Positions 23,701 to 35,694 of a stretch of DNA of 64,000 bases are shown here, piece by piece. How positions within the stretch are numbered: position 1 is the first letter of the stretch; the number at the start of each line of letters is the position of its first letter. The DNA is from Fennellomyces sp. T-0311 (lineage: Eukaryota > Mucoromycota > Mucoromycetes > Mucorales > Lichtheimiaceae), in contig JALLLT010000006.1 of assembly GCA_025266875.1 (NCBI GenBank), positions 1,178,001 through 1,242,000 on the forward strand, given 5' to 3'. Under the pieces are notes generated by a model. That model searched no databases and was not told where the DNA came from. It was given only the letters and a program-made list of their open reading frames with translations. Position numbers and translations under genes: made by a program.

Positions 23701-26700
23701 CTGTTCAAGTGACCCGTTCCTGTTGGTGACTGTCAGTCGGGGTCTCGATTCAATAAAGTCATTGCTTTTTTTTCCATGTGCTCTACGCGCTTACTACTTG
23801 ATCGACGCGTTGTCTTTGCCACTTGCCGCTTGCATTGGTGCGGTTTTTCCCCTAATAAAGTACAATCCGTGTTCGTTCCGGCCCTGCCCAGTCAAGTCGT
23901 TTTTTTTGTGTGTCGACTGTTTCTTTCACATGCGGTCACGACAAGCGTCGTGGCGTTCGGTTTATGATGCTTTTCGAGTGAGATCTCGTGAACTATGTGA
24001 AGCTCGCTCGCAATGGGCACACTGGAAGACCTGGTTGAAGCGACCTTCTCTGGTGTTCCATGTTTGATCCTACCCGGTCTCTTCGCGCCTAGCCAAAAAA
24101 AGCGCCCGGTAACAAAATGTCAGCTACTCTGGCAAACCATATGACATGAATCTTTGTTTGTTTTAACTGACATGGACCGAAGCGAGTGGGTGATGGTTCG
24201 ATTAAGACATGCATGATTGTTCGTTGGCACGCCGAATTTATATCCAGCATGAATACTGGAACAAGCATCGCCGTATCCTGTGCCAAGAATAACGTTAGAA
24301 CAGGTTATGCGTAGCGCGGGTCACTGTCATCCCTCCTAAAAAAAGAGTTCTGGACCAGACGACAGAACAATCGGGCTCAAGCGAAACACCCAGTTTCACT
24401 TTGCCTTGGCGCCTTTGTCACACTAATCAATGCAGTAGAGCATGGCCGATACTTTTACTGGTGTTTGGATGTCTCCATGGAGACCACTGCATGCTTGAAG
24501 GCCTCTTCTTATTAATTCGAGCTTTTTACGGAATGGTTTGCAGACACCGTGTTATGTTTGGGTAACATGGATCGGCGTACTACTAGCGAACTGACACAAG
24601 CTGCGCGTGGGTTAGGACTTGGGTATCCACCTTTTTTCGATCGCAGCGCTTGAAAAGAGAGGAACGTGATCCACCTGGCAATGCCGAGCGATTGTTCACA
24701 ATTGATCAGTATAGGCAGGGGAGGGAGGGAGAGGGCTGTCATGACCAAAGCGTCTTCACGCGTTCAGCAGACTGATCCTGCTCAATCCCATTGGATGCTC
24801 TTATGTCCAAGCGCATGGCAAGCAAAGACTACACCGCACAAGACTGTACTTTTCCGGTACGCGTTATTCGGGCAAAAAGGTGCTATAAAAGGTGTGTTGG
24901 TGGAACTGGGAATCGACACCGAGGTGATGAAGGTTCATAAGCTCTACGCAGATACGCTTTTGATCTGACTCAATTCGCAGATCTTTGCGCAAAGGGAGAC
25001 ACATTTGTGTTCTTTCTTATATGAAGTTGCAAACATTTGTATATGTATATATATAGGTATGCAAATTGCTGCAGTTTGGCATGGTCTCCTTTTCAGATGC
25101 TTGACTTTTATGCCTTGGATAACCTAACGCTTTCCATCGCTCACATACTGTATGGCCAATAGATTGTCAGAGCTTTTTCAGAGCTCCGCATTCGGTAAAG
25201 TAACTTTCACCCAATGTTTTACAAGCAGGTGCCAGAAATCGAAGATACGTCTGTATGAGTGAATTTCTCCAAAAGAAAAGTGAGAGATAGCCGTTCAGAG
25301 ATAATGAGCAGTGGTTATGTCCACGTTGGATCAACTACTATTGATTAATAGTAAAGACTGGCAGGAAAAAAAGGTATACAAAACTTTGGATGCAAAAAGC
25401 GCTCATCAATAGAGCTACCACATAATATTATTTTACTACTGTAGAACTGCGATTTTCGTGTCCCTGACACGTCTCTCTTTTCTTTGACGTACATTTCGTT
25501 GCATACAATGACATCATTAATTTGTACATTGGCTATATTGACTGCTTGCTACAGTGCCTTCGAATGCCCTCTTATCTTAGTGGAGAAAGTTAGCCATTCA
25601 ATTTAAATACTATTACGGTGAGCATCAGAGAAACGCTGTCCATTCTATGGCAGTTTTCGAAGAAGAAGATGGTTCTCTTGAAACTGAAAGTTAACGCTTG
25701 AAGGTTGATACTCAATCTACAAAAATTTCTTGAAAAAAAAGCTGTCCAATTTTGCTTTACTAGTCACCAAGCATGCTTAACAGAATGAATGCTTTTATAA
25801 ACCATATGATAAAGTCGTCTAGTCGTCTGGCTATCAGATGCTTTTTGTTTTATGTAAAATGACGGTGATTCCATGGATATATAAAGGATCAAACTTTGTA
25901 CGTATTTTTCCGGCCGGACGTTAGTATAAAAAGACTAAGTAGTGCAGTCAGTGATATGAAGTCGCCAAAATAAGTGCAAGGTAATATGTCAAACAGCGCA
26001 GCTCCTGCTTTGCAATGACCCCGAAAACTCTTCTCGGATCATACATGTTATTGGCAGGACTCAATGCTTTTCCTTAGGGTGTACAAAATTTTGCACTATT
26101 TTTTTGATGTTAAAGTCGCATTTACCTATTCCGACTGTTTAAATTATATACTTTATGACATTTTTAAGTACAAGTGTATTTTTAGATTTCTTTAAATTAC
26201 AAGACCAACAGCTCTTTTACATATAACCACGATGTTATTGTACACGAGTAGTCTGTAAGTCTATTCACTGTTAATATAATTAGGTGCATATCAAGCAGTT
26301 ATCTTCTGTTGGTATATTTAGGGTCTTACTCCTCATTGTAGATTCCGTTGAGTTTAGACAACCGTGATCTTTTTCATGGTATGCATTCATACACCCGTTT
26401 GTTGATGTGTGCATTGAACCCCCTTGTTCTTGCTTCGCCTATTTTCCTTTGCGAATATACCTGATTTTCCCAAGATTTTACATCCGCGGCACCGAAATTT
26501 ACAATTCTTGTAGAGTCACAACAAGCAAACGCACCGGAAGGAAATCTGGTGTTGCGTCAGTGGTAGACAACTAAGGCCACGCTCCATCCACGTGTGGCCT
26601 CTGTCGCTGCGTCTAATACGTAAAAAAATAAAAACAAGCCTCTCACTCTCATTGGTGGCATCGCTTGTAAATGTCAGTACCTATTATCCCAAGAATACAT

Positions 26701-27882
26701 CTTATTTATAAATAGTGCTCAACATGAGTGAATGTAAGGATATGTGATTGGGTACAGGGCATATAAAATAGTACGATGGTTTATTTGTAACCACCAAGGA
26801 TATATAATCCATTACCATCCCGAAAGTTATCTTGCTTTTGTTATGATGTAGCTCTTAATCTGTATAAAACTATTTATTAATGCCTCCAAATACTGAATAA
26901 CCGTCAGCGCTCAGATCGTGTCCTTAAGTGTAATTGTGCACGCTAAAGTTGAGAAGGTCGCCACAAGAGCTACAGGAAGAGTAGGGTGAAAATCTGTAAG
27001 TATTGACCCACTTTCGCGAATGATCTCATCACTTTGTTAGTTGATGAGTTGAGCTTTGTTTCGACATGTTTCAGTGAGCTTATTGCATCGCATCGTCCGT
27101 GGATAGTCAGAGTAATGTTATATATCTGTGGTTCATAATTGTACGATGTCTTTTATCGTCTTTAGGGTATGGATATGCAAATGGTACATCGTTCCAAATG
27201 ATATTTGTTATATTGGTGAATACGGTACTTCTGTACTTAAAAGATGTAATGTATGTAACGGTCCATTCATCCTATCCAATACTCATAGGGCGGCTAATTC
27301 GTGCTGGGAGGGGAGTTGATCGGTTTACGCTGGGGTCTCCAGATGACAAACACACTGCAGCTGTTAATTCTCACTTTCCAGCTTCTCTGGGATAGAAGAA
27401 CGACTTTTTCGAGGCAATGCTGATCGCTTAAAAGAGAACAATGAGTGAACGAAATACACTCAACGGAATATGTCGCATCAATAACACCAGAAATGCGTTC
27501 AAGCAACACTGTGATATGGTGATACGCGTTCTAAACAAGCTTGGAGGACCTGTAAAGATTTGAATTTCATGCCAGCTGAAGTGGAACCTGGGCCTTTGCG
27601 TGAACCAAAATGGTCGTGTCGACAAATGAAATCAATCTTTACCGAATGCTTACGCGATGTGAGCAACTGGTAAACAGTGAAAGTGAATGGAGTGATATAG
27701 ACAAAGGCAAATTTGTCGCGGTACGCATTCATCGTATTCTCTCATACACGAATGAAGTAAAAAGCCAACAATGGCTGTAACCACCATAGTATGTACGTCG
27801 TTTGCAGAATTTACAGCATGAACCGGATGTTACGAACAAGTAAGAAAACGAATCGCGCTAAACGAACGACTATTGACTTTTG
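23701..27882. other. gene-poor region, part 3
   Basis: About 4.2 kb, very AT-rich from 25000 to 27000. The few open frames (23693-24067 +, 24666-24968 +, 27099-27395 +, 27499-27732 -) lack recognisable features. A short imperfect hairpin lies at about 26574-26598 (GGCCAC ... GTGGCC). The last part should contain the USE1 promoter. Confidence 0.45.
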
Positions 27883-28781
27883 ATGAGCAGATATGGCACT
27901 CGGATTCAACGTTTAGCAGATGCAGTAGGAAGTCGGGGAATGGCAAGTTGCAAGGAGAGAGAAAGAGAAGCCTTTTTTTTTTTTACTAAAGTTTAGCACG
28001 ATCAGACGGTAGCTGTGAACAAGGGCATATTGGAAGCACGAATGACGAAACAGTCGTTACTGGATGGATTGAAGCGAGCGCAGCAGCCAGACGAACCTGA
28101 ATGGCTCGAAAAGATCAAAAGCACACCTGACGAAGAGATCACCTCACAAGAAAAGGTAAGCCAACTCGGTGGCGATTGCAATATATGCTAACGAGATGCA
28201 GGATGACAAGTCGGATAATGAAAGTACGTCAATAAGCGCTAGTAAGCCAGGTAAACGTGACATGTTTCCGCATAAAGAGGTTCTGAAGCAGCAACGCGTT
28301 AGAAGAAGAATCGAATCAGATGCGTCGGCGGCAAGGGTAACAATGTCAGCTATTGTGAAACAGGCACTAATCCGAGCCCTAGGTCCGGAATGACTCGGGA
28401 AGAGGAAACGTCGAATATTGAACACGTGCTGCAGCATCATAGACAGATGCATGATGAACTGACGACGGACCTGAGCCGTATGGCCAAGCAGCTCAAGGCG
28501 AACAGCCAGTCGTTTGGGGACACACTAGCGAACGACGACAAGGTAAGAAGTCTGGCGGTCGCACAAGAATAGGCGCTAATGGGTATTGATGTTAGGTTTT
28601 GCAAGATGCGCAACAAGCGGTGGTGGACAATCTAGAGCGGCTGCGCAAGGAGCGACAACGACTGGACGCGCACTACTCAAAGTCATGGGGTACAAGCTTC
28701 ATGACGATGGGAGTGGTGCTATTTGTGTGTATCATGTTTATACTCGTTTTCTTTACAATTAAGCTTTTGCCAAAGCCATGA
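27883..28781 (+). CDS. USE1: SNARE protein USE1 (ER-Golgi retrograde traffic)
   Basis: Five exons: 27883-27924, 27997-28155, 28202-28336, 28405 (or 28383)-28542, 28596-28781; about 219 residues. The conserved C-terminal half is diagnostic: IEHVLQHHRQMHDELTTDL, then a SNARE-like heptad helix (VLQDAQQAVVDNLERLRKER), KSWGTSFMTMG, one C-terminal transmembrane helix and a short luminal LLPKP tail. USE1 is an ER t-SNARE acting with Sec20, Ufe1 and Sec22 in COPI-vesicle fusion. The N-terminus MSRYGTRIQRLADA resembles the family's amphipathic start. Oddity: intron 3 has a good CTAAT...CCCTAG acceptor at 28382, but using it shifts the frame. Only a weaker GAG acceptor at 28404 keeps phase. This may be a non-canonical site, a sequence error or a real lesion. 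Convergent with YPD1. Confidence 0.8.
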
Positions 28782-29167
28782 GACCGGTCTCCTCCCCCCA
28801 CAGCTCCGCACTCCCCTCAGTACCTTCATTAGCCTTTTACAGTTAGCGCCCTTGAGAACGACGTAACGGAAAAAACGATATTAAAAATCCCACCGGTGTG
28901 ACAAAGCGATCCATGTCACTGCTGACGTTTTTTTTTACCCAAGCGAAAGGTGACTTTTTTGGCGAGTAAAAAAAAGAAACGAGGAAGAAGTATTTGGGAG
29001 AGAGTACAAGGTTTTTGCATAAGGAGAGGATAGAACTGGAGGTACACCAAGGGGATGCGAGTGGGTGCATGTGTTGCTGGGTGGTGGAGAGCGAGAGCTA
29101 AGGATTCGCTTGTAAGAAAACTGCGAGTGTGATGTTGAGTGTTGCTTTTGCGGTCGTATTAAACTTT
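28782..29167. other. intergenic gap between convergent USE1 and YPD1
   Basis: 386 bp holding the 3' ends of both genes. Contains poly-T/A tracts; no gene seen. Confidence 0.5.
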
Positions 29168-29838
29168 CTATCGAGAATCCACCGGTGCCGTTTCGCCGTT
29201 GTAGAAGGCTTTAAGATACCCTTCGGCTTCGTTGTATTCGTCCTTGACTTGTGGCAGTAACTTTTCAATCCGCTCCAATGCTTCCTTCGACTCTAACGTG
29301 ACGCCTTCATCGTCTTGCCGATTTCCAATGTTCTGGATCTTCTCGCACGTTGCCTTGACCTTCTTCAACCCAATAGCCGCCGAGCTTCCTTTCAGAAAAT
29401 GGCCCAATCGAGACAATTCCATCAGATCTTGCTTCTTACTAGGGGGGCAAATCACCATGGTTATTTCCTGATCGTTGCAAACGAGCCCGGCAAATACTTT
29501 ACAATGCAGCATCCATATCTTTAAACGTGGCCTCGGCTTGCTCAAAGTAGTTGAGTACAATGCTTAATGAGAATTCATGATCTTCTTCATCGTCCATGTC
29601 CAGTAGCTGCTCGAAGGTGTTCATATCAATAAGCTCTTCGACATCCACGAACTTTTGTTCGTCATTGGCAACGTCGCTGATTAAAGCCTTTTCCGCGTCC
29701 TTGACCTTAATATGTTCATTAGCACGCGTCGGATGTAGCTCGGTTTTCCAAAGGCCCAACGGCGAAAAAGCAGACGATTACCTTTTCCTTGATGGATTCC
29801 TCGGGGACTGATTCAGCTTTCGGTTCTTTGCTGGACAT
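29168..29838 (-). CDS. YPD1: histidine-containing phosphotransfer (HPt) protein YPD1
   Basis: Three exons: 29838-29782, 29705-29503, 29438-29168; 176 residues with phases 0 and 2. The N-terminus is acidic. The HPt helical bundle begins at IDMNTFEQLLDMDDEEDHEF, the usual substrate-response-regulator docking region. The active-site helix RLGHFLKGSSAAIGL puts the phosphorylated histidine at about residue 100, followed by the VKATCEKIQNIG helix. Ypd1 relays phosphate from hybrid histidine kinases to the response regulators Ssk1 and Skn7, controlling the HOG pathway in fungi; the same role is inferred here. Length is close to that of yeast Ypd1 (167). The His, Lys and Gly residues around the active site are all present, so it should be functional. 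Confidence 0.92.
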
Positions 29839-32800
29839 GAAGGATATTAAAGGAAAAAGTTGAAAAAAAGTACGCAGGTAGAAATTGGAGTCTTTGGTTT
29901 TGGAAGACGTCACCGTACTTGCTATTTTGGAGTTACTTTCCTTTCATCCGATTTTTCACGTTTTTTCCTCAACGCTTCGGCAAGCATCCCTTTTTTTCGC
30001 TTGCTCTTGGCCAGGCCGAGAACCCTCTTTCGTGATGGCTCAGAGGTGCGGGAACCAGCAAGGGGGGTGTGCGGTTCATGGACTGGGTGTTCCTGTGCAA
30101 CCGTTATTCTGGAAAGATTAGGAGTAAAAAGTAAAACGACCAGCGTTGCCTTTTAGATTGGCTCGCCTCGTTGCGTGACAGTGTGTTGTTTCTGTGGTGA
30201 TATAGCAACGCGCTATGGAGAGGCCTTGTCCCTTTCTGGATGGGCTCTCCTTTTCACGTCAACTAGCAGATTATTTTTTTCTGCGTAGAAAGCGGCTTTG
30301 TTTGTTTGAGAGCTTATTCTCTCCGATCTACGACAGCAGTTAACTGACATGATCCACGCGAATATGTCATGGGTTTTTTTTTGTTCTTTTGCCACTCCTA
30401 CTTCTTGTCCGCTTCAGCATGGCGTTGTGTAGATCGACACATGACCAATGCACGGCAGTTAGTCAATGCGTCCCCTGGTCCGTGGCAATATAGTTTACCT
30501 GCACGCCTTCGGGGCGCTCAGAAAGGGGGCGTTGAGATGCAATTACTTTCCGTGTACGTACGTACTGTCTCGGACTGAAAGCCAGCGTGCCGATGTACGC
30601 GCGCACAGATTAGCACCTACTCAGTAGCGTAGCAATTCTCTTTTGATCTGCGCGTCTCAGTCAATTTTCTACTGATCTACCATATCACAGCAAGCCGCAA
30701 TATCACCTGGTACTCTCCAAACACTTTTTCGACGTACTATCTAGAAAGATCAGTCAATTGCACTGCGCCCGAGGCACGATCCACCATCACAGGGCACAGC
30801 TGCGCTCAATATAAAAGATGCTGCGCGAAAAAAGTCCGCTGTGCAAGAACAGAAAATTTATTTCGGTCGGTGTCTGACGGCCGCGGTGAACCATGCATAC
30901 GACGATTTACCAGCGCGAACTGGTTGCCTTGTGCTTACCTTTGGCTAAAAGGCGATAGTGGCTCATGGCTTGGAGAGAGGGCTGTGGTAACCATCGCAAT
31001 CGCTATCGTCATAGAAGCACTTTTGTCCGTTGGAAACGAGCTGTGGCCGTTTCGTGCAACGCTGCAATCGTTATTCATGCATATAAGAGTGAGCCATGAC
31101 AACCAGGAGGGTAAACTATTGAAGAAAATTAAAATATACCTTGCTTGCTTTAAATGAAGGATGACTAGGTCTCCTTCCATGCGTTCAGTCTGAACTTTTG
31201 ACCACCATAATGATGGGGCCCCGGAGAAAGGATACCAGTACCCGCCTCTCCAGTTGTCATGGTAACTAGAATCACTTTTTTGGCAATCCTGTCTTCTCCG
31301 CGATCCTTAATCGGACCCAACCTCGCTCTCTCTTAGCGGTACTTGTGAAAACTCTTTTACTTTTGTATTGTTTGATGCCGCGACTCATTATTGTAGCCAG
31401 TAATGCTGCAGTGTATTGCGTTGTACAAGAAGGATCTCGACCAAAGGCTAGTAATCCTAACCATGCTATATGTAAGCACAATTACCCCTTGTTTGTCGAG
31501 GTCAAAGCATTAGTCGTACGTAAGCATTTCCCTAGAGCGTTTCTTTCGCGGCAACGACTTTGGCGCCATTCTATGTGTAATATTAATCAATACTACTGCG
31601 ACGACGCGCTAAGGTTGTTGTACTCACCTGCTTCCTGCACAACACCCTTTTTAGATACGTTCGAGTACCCGAACACTCGTAAGTATGCTCATTCAATACC
31701 GTAAATGAATTGTCAAATATTGCGATCTCCAGAAGCACATTGATTTGAACAAGATTGATGACCAACGCGTTATATGTAAGCCAGCGTCGCCACCAACTTG
31801 TTGAAAAGATCTGTGTGGGTTTACTACTTTCCAAGGCGGTGGCTCAGAGGGGAACGACAGGCCTGCTTTGTGCTGCATCTTCAGTACCCTGTAAAAAATG
31901 CTACTCACTTGTCAACTTCAGCTCCAAAGTAGTATAACATGTTCGCTATATAATAAATACGTAGCTATGCTATTTTTCTAAATAAAAAAAATACCCAGAT
32001 GATGAATTAAGCTACTTTCTTACGTGCGTACTGGAAGTGCTGCTGAGCCGGAATGAGCGATCAACCATTCCTTGATAGAGCCTGATCTGTACTATAATAG
32101 ATAAAATTGTTTGCACTGATCGCTCTACATAGTTGCTCTTGGAACTGTGGATGATATGTTGGGTTCGTTTTAATCAAGGTGCGTACCATAAAGTATTGTC
32201 ATGTTATTGCTAGCTACAAGCTTAACCTGTCTATAACAGCATGTGTATTTAATGGAAGTATACGGGTTACATATATACTTCTTGTGGTAATGCTTCTAGC
32301 AATTCGCCGTATAAGTATACTTTTATGGATTTCAGCGGATGATATTTGGATAACTATTGAATAAACAGAGTGGCATATTGTTATATTCACCAACGATCAT
32401 TCATGCTATTCTTCTATCTTATCTTTGGTTGCATCCTCTTATTTAGTACTTGCAACATCAACTACGGTATAGTTATCGCCTAACAAACTGTATCTTTGGT
32501 TTACGTACAATGAATACCCTGATGTGAGATCCCAGCGATAACATTGAGCTACGCTGTGTCACGGGGTATATATAGAGATGCCTTCATATATAGTAAGTAT
32601 CGGATATATTTGACCCAACTTCAAACCGTGTATCAGAGGGCGCACGGTTACGGAAACGTCTCATCGATTTACTTGCAATAAGCCCGGCCACTTGTACCCA
32701 ATGCTGATCTAGGCGCGTAAGAGTACGCAGCTGTAAGACACGCAATATTATTGGCTGTGAATAAAGCAGAAAATTTTTTTTGGATAGGAGGCGCGGTGCG

Positions 32801-32938
32801 GGTACAGATGGGCGGGGCTGCTGGCTACCAAGTGGTTCTTTCTCTTTTTCCTTCTTCACCTGACCGTATAGCAAAGTGAGTACTGTGACATTTTCCATTG
32901 CCATCTTGAAAACCGGCAAACTAAACACAAAGCAAAGG
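29839..32938. other. intergenic region, divergent promoters of YPD1 and eIF5A
   Basis: About 3.1 kb. Open frames such as 29860-30156 (+), 30870-31157 (+), 31583-31834 (-) and 32584-32994 (-, antisense to the eIF5A 5' end) look spurious. The segment just before 32939 is C/T-rich and contains a GTGAGT at 32877 that might be a donor of a 5'-leader intron. Nothing else is recognised. Confidence 0.5.
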
Positions 32939-33559
32939 ATGTCTGACGACCACCACGAGACCACCTTTGACACCGCTGATGCCGGTGCTTCCAAGACCTA
33001 CCCCATGCAGTGCTCTGCTCTCCGTAAGAACGGTCACGTCGTCATCAAGGGCCGTCCTTGCAAGATCGTTGAAATGTCTACCTCCAAGACTGGCAAGCAC
33101 GGTCACGCCAAGGTTCACTTGGTTGCCATTGATATCTTCACCGGCAAGTAAGTAGTGCACGCATGTCCATCAAAAGGGAGGGCACGTTTACTCAAGCACG
33201 TTGCGGATCATGATAGAAAGTTAGAAGATCTCTCGCCCTCGACTCACAACATGGACGTGCCCAACGTTGTCCGTCGCGAATACTCGCTCATCAACATTGA
33301 TGACGGCTTCCTCTCGCTGTTGCTCGACGATGGTTCCACCAAGGACGACGTCAAGCTTCCCGAGGGCGAGATCGGTGCCCAGATGGAGGCCGATTTCGAT
33401 GAGGGCAAGGAATTGTTGGTCACGGTCGTGGCTGCTATGGGTGAAGAACATGCCTTGTCCTGTAAGCTGAATGGAGGGTGGGGAGTGTGTGTGCGTGGAT
33501 GTGTGTGGATTGTGGAACTAACGCGCATATGCTTTACAGTCAAGGAGGCTCCCAAATAA
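32939..33559 (+). CDS. EIF5A: translation factor eIF5A (hypusine-containing)
   Basis: Three exons: 32939-33147, 33217-33461, 33540-33559; 157 residues, the usual family size. The KOW/SH3-like N-terminal domain carries [14 protein letters not shown], where the hypusine-modified lysine corresponds to K53. The intron-1 junction restores [21 protein letters not shown]. The OB-fold C-terminal domain follows ([12 protein letters not shown]...[10 protein letters not shown]). eIF5A relieves ribosome stalling at proline-rich and other slow sequences and aids termination. The acceptor at 33216 is the only one that keeps the conserved block in frame; an apparent TAG at 33223 would not. Codon use is strongly biased to C-ending codons, consistent with high expression. 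COX11 starts 253 bp downstream. Confidence 0.97.
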
Positions 33560-33812
33560 ATATAGCCTGCCGTATCGGTGTAATGAGACCTCACATCCAA
33601 GGAAACTGCTCTTTTCTCTCTCTCTTCCTCTCTCTGTCCCTTTATCTCCTCGACTTGTTTCAAAAAATATATATAAAAACCCTTTTTTTTGTTCGAACAA
33701 ATGGCGTGCCTGTGAGGACTTGCAAAGCCTGGCAGGAGTTCGAAATGGCTGGCTGACAGGAGAAGTAAACATTCGACAAAAGTTGCTGTGCACACAGATT
33801 CCCTGGAAACCC

Positions 33813-34505
33813 ATGTTTTCGCGAGCTAGATTATTGCAGCGAGCCTACACACCCGTTGCATTGCGTTACGCTCAACAGCCCGTTGCGCGGCGCTGGCTGA
33901 CTCAATCCAGCAATGCCAAGCAAAAGAAGGGTGGAGACAATGTATCGTCTGGCATGTACGCGACGGCCATCTTTCTGTCAATGCTGGGGCTGTCGTATGC
34001 AGCGGTTCCACTGTACCGCTTGTTCTGCGCAAGCACAGGGTACAGCGGCACCCCGGTGACAGACGCCAACCGATTTTCAAAGGAGCGGTTGGTTCCTCAC
34101 AACGAACAACGACGGATACGTATTACCTTTGAAAGCAACACTTCGGATGCGTTGCCATGGTCATTTAAGCCGGAATTGCGCGAAATTTATGTGGTACCCG
34201 GTGAAACGGCATTGACATTCTACAAGGCTAAGAGCAAGGCCAAGGAGGATATTGTAGGCATCGCCACTTACAATGTCACACCTCATCGTGCCGGCTCCTA
34301 CTTCAACAAGATCCAATGCTTTTGTTTCGAGGAGCAGCGATTATCCCCTGAGGAAGATGTGGATATGCCCGTGTTCTTCTTCATCGACCCTGATTTCTTA
34401 GATGACCCGTACATGAAGGACGTCACTACCATCACGCTTGGTTACACTCTCTTCAATGCCAAATATGCCAAACATCTGTCTCCAGTGTCTCCACCAACTG
34501 CATAG
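33813..34505 (+). CDS. COX11: cytochrome c oxidase assembly protein COX11
   Basis: Single exon, 230 residues. The first ~35 residues are basic and Ser/Thr-rich (mitochondrial targeting). One transmembrane helix lies at about 48-66 (GMYATAIFLSMLGLSYAAVP), followed by PLYRLFCASTGYSGT and an immunoglobulin-like copper-binding domain. The copper motif CFCFEEQ has cysteines at 169 and 171, and the earlier conserved cysteine is in RLFCAS (72). COX11 is an inner-membrane protein that delivers copper to the CuB site of Cox1. The ATG at 33813 is the first that gives a targeting peptide; the longer upstream extension is untranslated leader. It ends 89 bp from the convergent PH-domain gene. Confidence 0.96.
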   Translation: MFSRARLLQRAYTPVALRYAQQPVARRWLTQSSNAKQKKGGDNVSSGMYATAIFLSMLGLSYAAVPLYRLFCASTGYSGTPVTDANRFSKERLVPHNEQRRIRITFESNTSDALPWSFKPELREIYVVPGETALTFYKAKSKAKEDIVGIATYNVTPHRAGSYFNKIQCFCFEEQRLSPEEDVDMPVFFFIDPDFLDDPYMKDVTTITLGYTLFNAKYAKHLSPVSPPTA

Positions 34506-34594
34506 ATTTATATAATATATATATCATTCTCGCTCTCTTTTATAAAAAAAACTGCTATTATTACGTCTTATATACATTAGAATCGGGAAAAATA

Positions 34595-35694
34595 TTAGTT
34601 GGCTGTAGACGACTGACCACCCAGAGTAGGTGTCGTTAGCACACGTGGAAATCGATCGACGATCGAATCTGTGCTGCTATCTGACATGACCAAGGAGGAG
34701 CATGACTGGCCACGTGAGAGTCGATTGGGATTAGCGATAGGTGCGACTTGCACATTTCGTCTGGAAGCCAATGACTGTCGTTTTGTACTATTATTATCGT
34801 CATCGTCGTAAACTTTATTGTATTCGCTGGGATGGATGATAGGGAGAGCCGGTGCAATTACCACAGGCTCCACCCCTTGTTCGTCCTCTTCTTCTTCCTC
34901 CTCCTCCTTGGCAATTGGAGGTGGCGATGGACTTGCGCCACGGGCTGGTGACTTTGAACGGGGCCAATGATGGAACAAACTAGCAAAGAATTTATTATTC
35001 GCCGGAGATGAGGTTGCCGATGACAACGTGGATGGATTAGACGTTCGTCGCAATTCCGCAAAAGATGATCGATGACTTGTAGTTGCAGTCGAATGTGATG
35101 CTGTGGAACTGACGCTGCTAGCCAATGATTCGGATGATCGATGTCCGCGTAACGGTGGACGAGGTTGACGTTGTTGTTTGGGTGATAGCAATGATGAAGG
35201 GTGCTGCGGTGGTGTATTATTGTGCATATCGTCCAATCGCTCAAGCCATTTGTCCAATACGCTCGTCGAATCGTTTAATTGCTGCAGTTGCAATGCGTTG
35301 ACCCAGATATCCAGCTCTTCTTTGGTCTCGGCTTGCAAGAAAAAATCCGATCGGTCGCTTTTTTGCTTGTCATTCGATATCAATAGAAATGTAAATTGTC
35401 GTTGTGGCTGTTTTTTCAATATCAATGGTAATGCAATTGGAATCACATCAGTTACTACTTGGTAACTGTCCAGATTGATTACACATTGCGGGATACTATC
35501 CATCTATTCAATACTTTTGTTATTAACTCTATACGTATTTCTTATCTAATGTATCTGCTAACCTCGCTCTTATAGTATCGAAGTTCATTGCCTTCCAGTA
35601 CAAAGAACCGTCGAAGCCAGGATTTACAAATCCCATGTCTTTGCTTCAACAGCCATCCTTGCACTTGAGGAGTGTAAGAGAAACTGCTCGACAT
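34595..35694 (-). CDS. PH-domain protein with disordered Ser-rich tail
   Basis: Two exons, 35694-35563 and 35503-34595, joining in phase 0 to 346 residues. The PH domain fills the N-terminus (about 8-125): VQGWLLKQRHGICKSWLRRFF, LRYYKSE, VINLDSYQVV, FTFLLISNDKQKSDRSDFFLQAETKEELDIWVNAL with the invariant C-terminal tryptophan. The remainder is disordered, rich in Ser, Pro and Gln, with an acidic run (EEEEEEEDEQG, about residue 244). Binding to phosphoinositides is a family expectation; no catalytic domain is visible. I do not recognise a named orthologue. It could be an adaptor for membrane or cell-wall signalling. Confidence 0.8.

Noticed and set aside
26555..26625. tRNA-like stretch (CAGTGGTAGACAAC and a GGCCAC/GTGGCC stem)
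   Set aside because: No B-box (GGTTCRANNCC) and no acceptor stem pairing; the stem is just a hairpin.
32584..32994. 136-codon open frame antisense to the eIF5A start
   Set aside because: It is the shadow of the eIF5A first exon and its C/T-rich leader; no domain.
33244..33795. 183-codon minus-strand frame across eIF5A
   Set aside because: Antisense to highly C-ending-codon coding sequence, which leaves the opposite strand open by bias alone.
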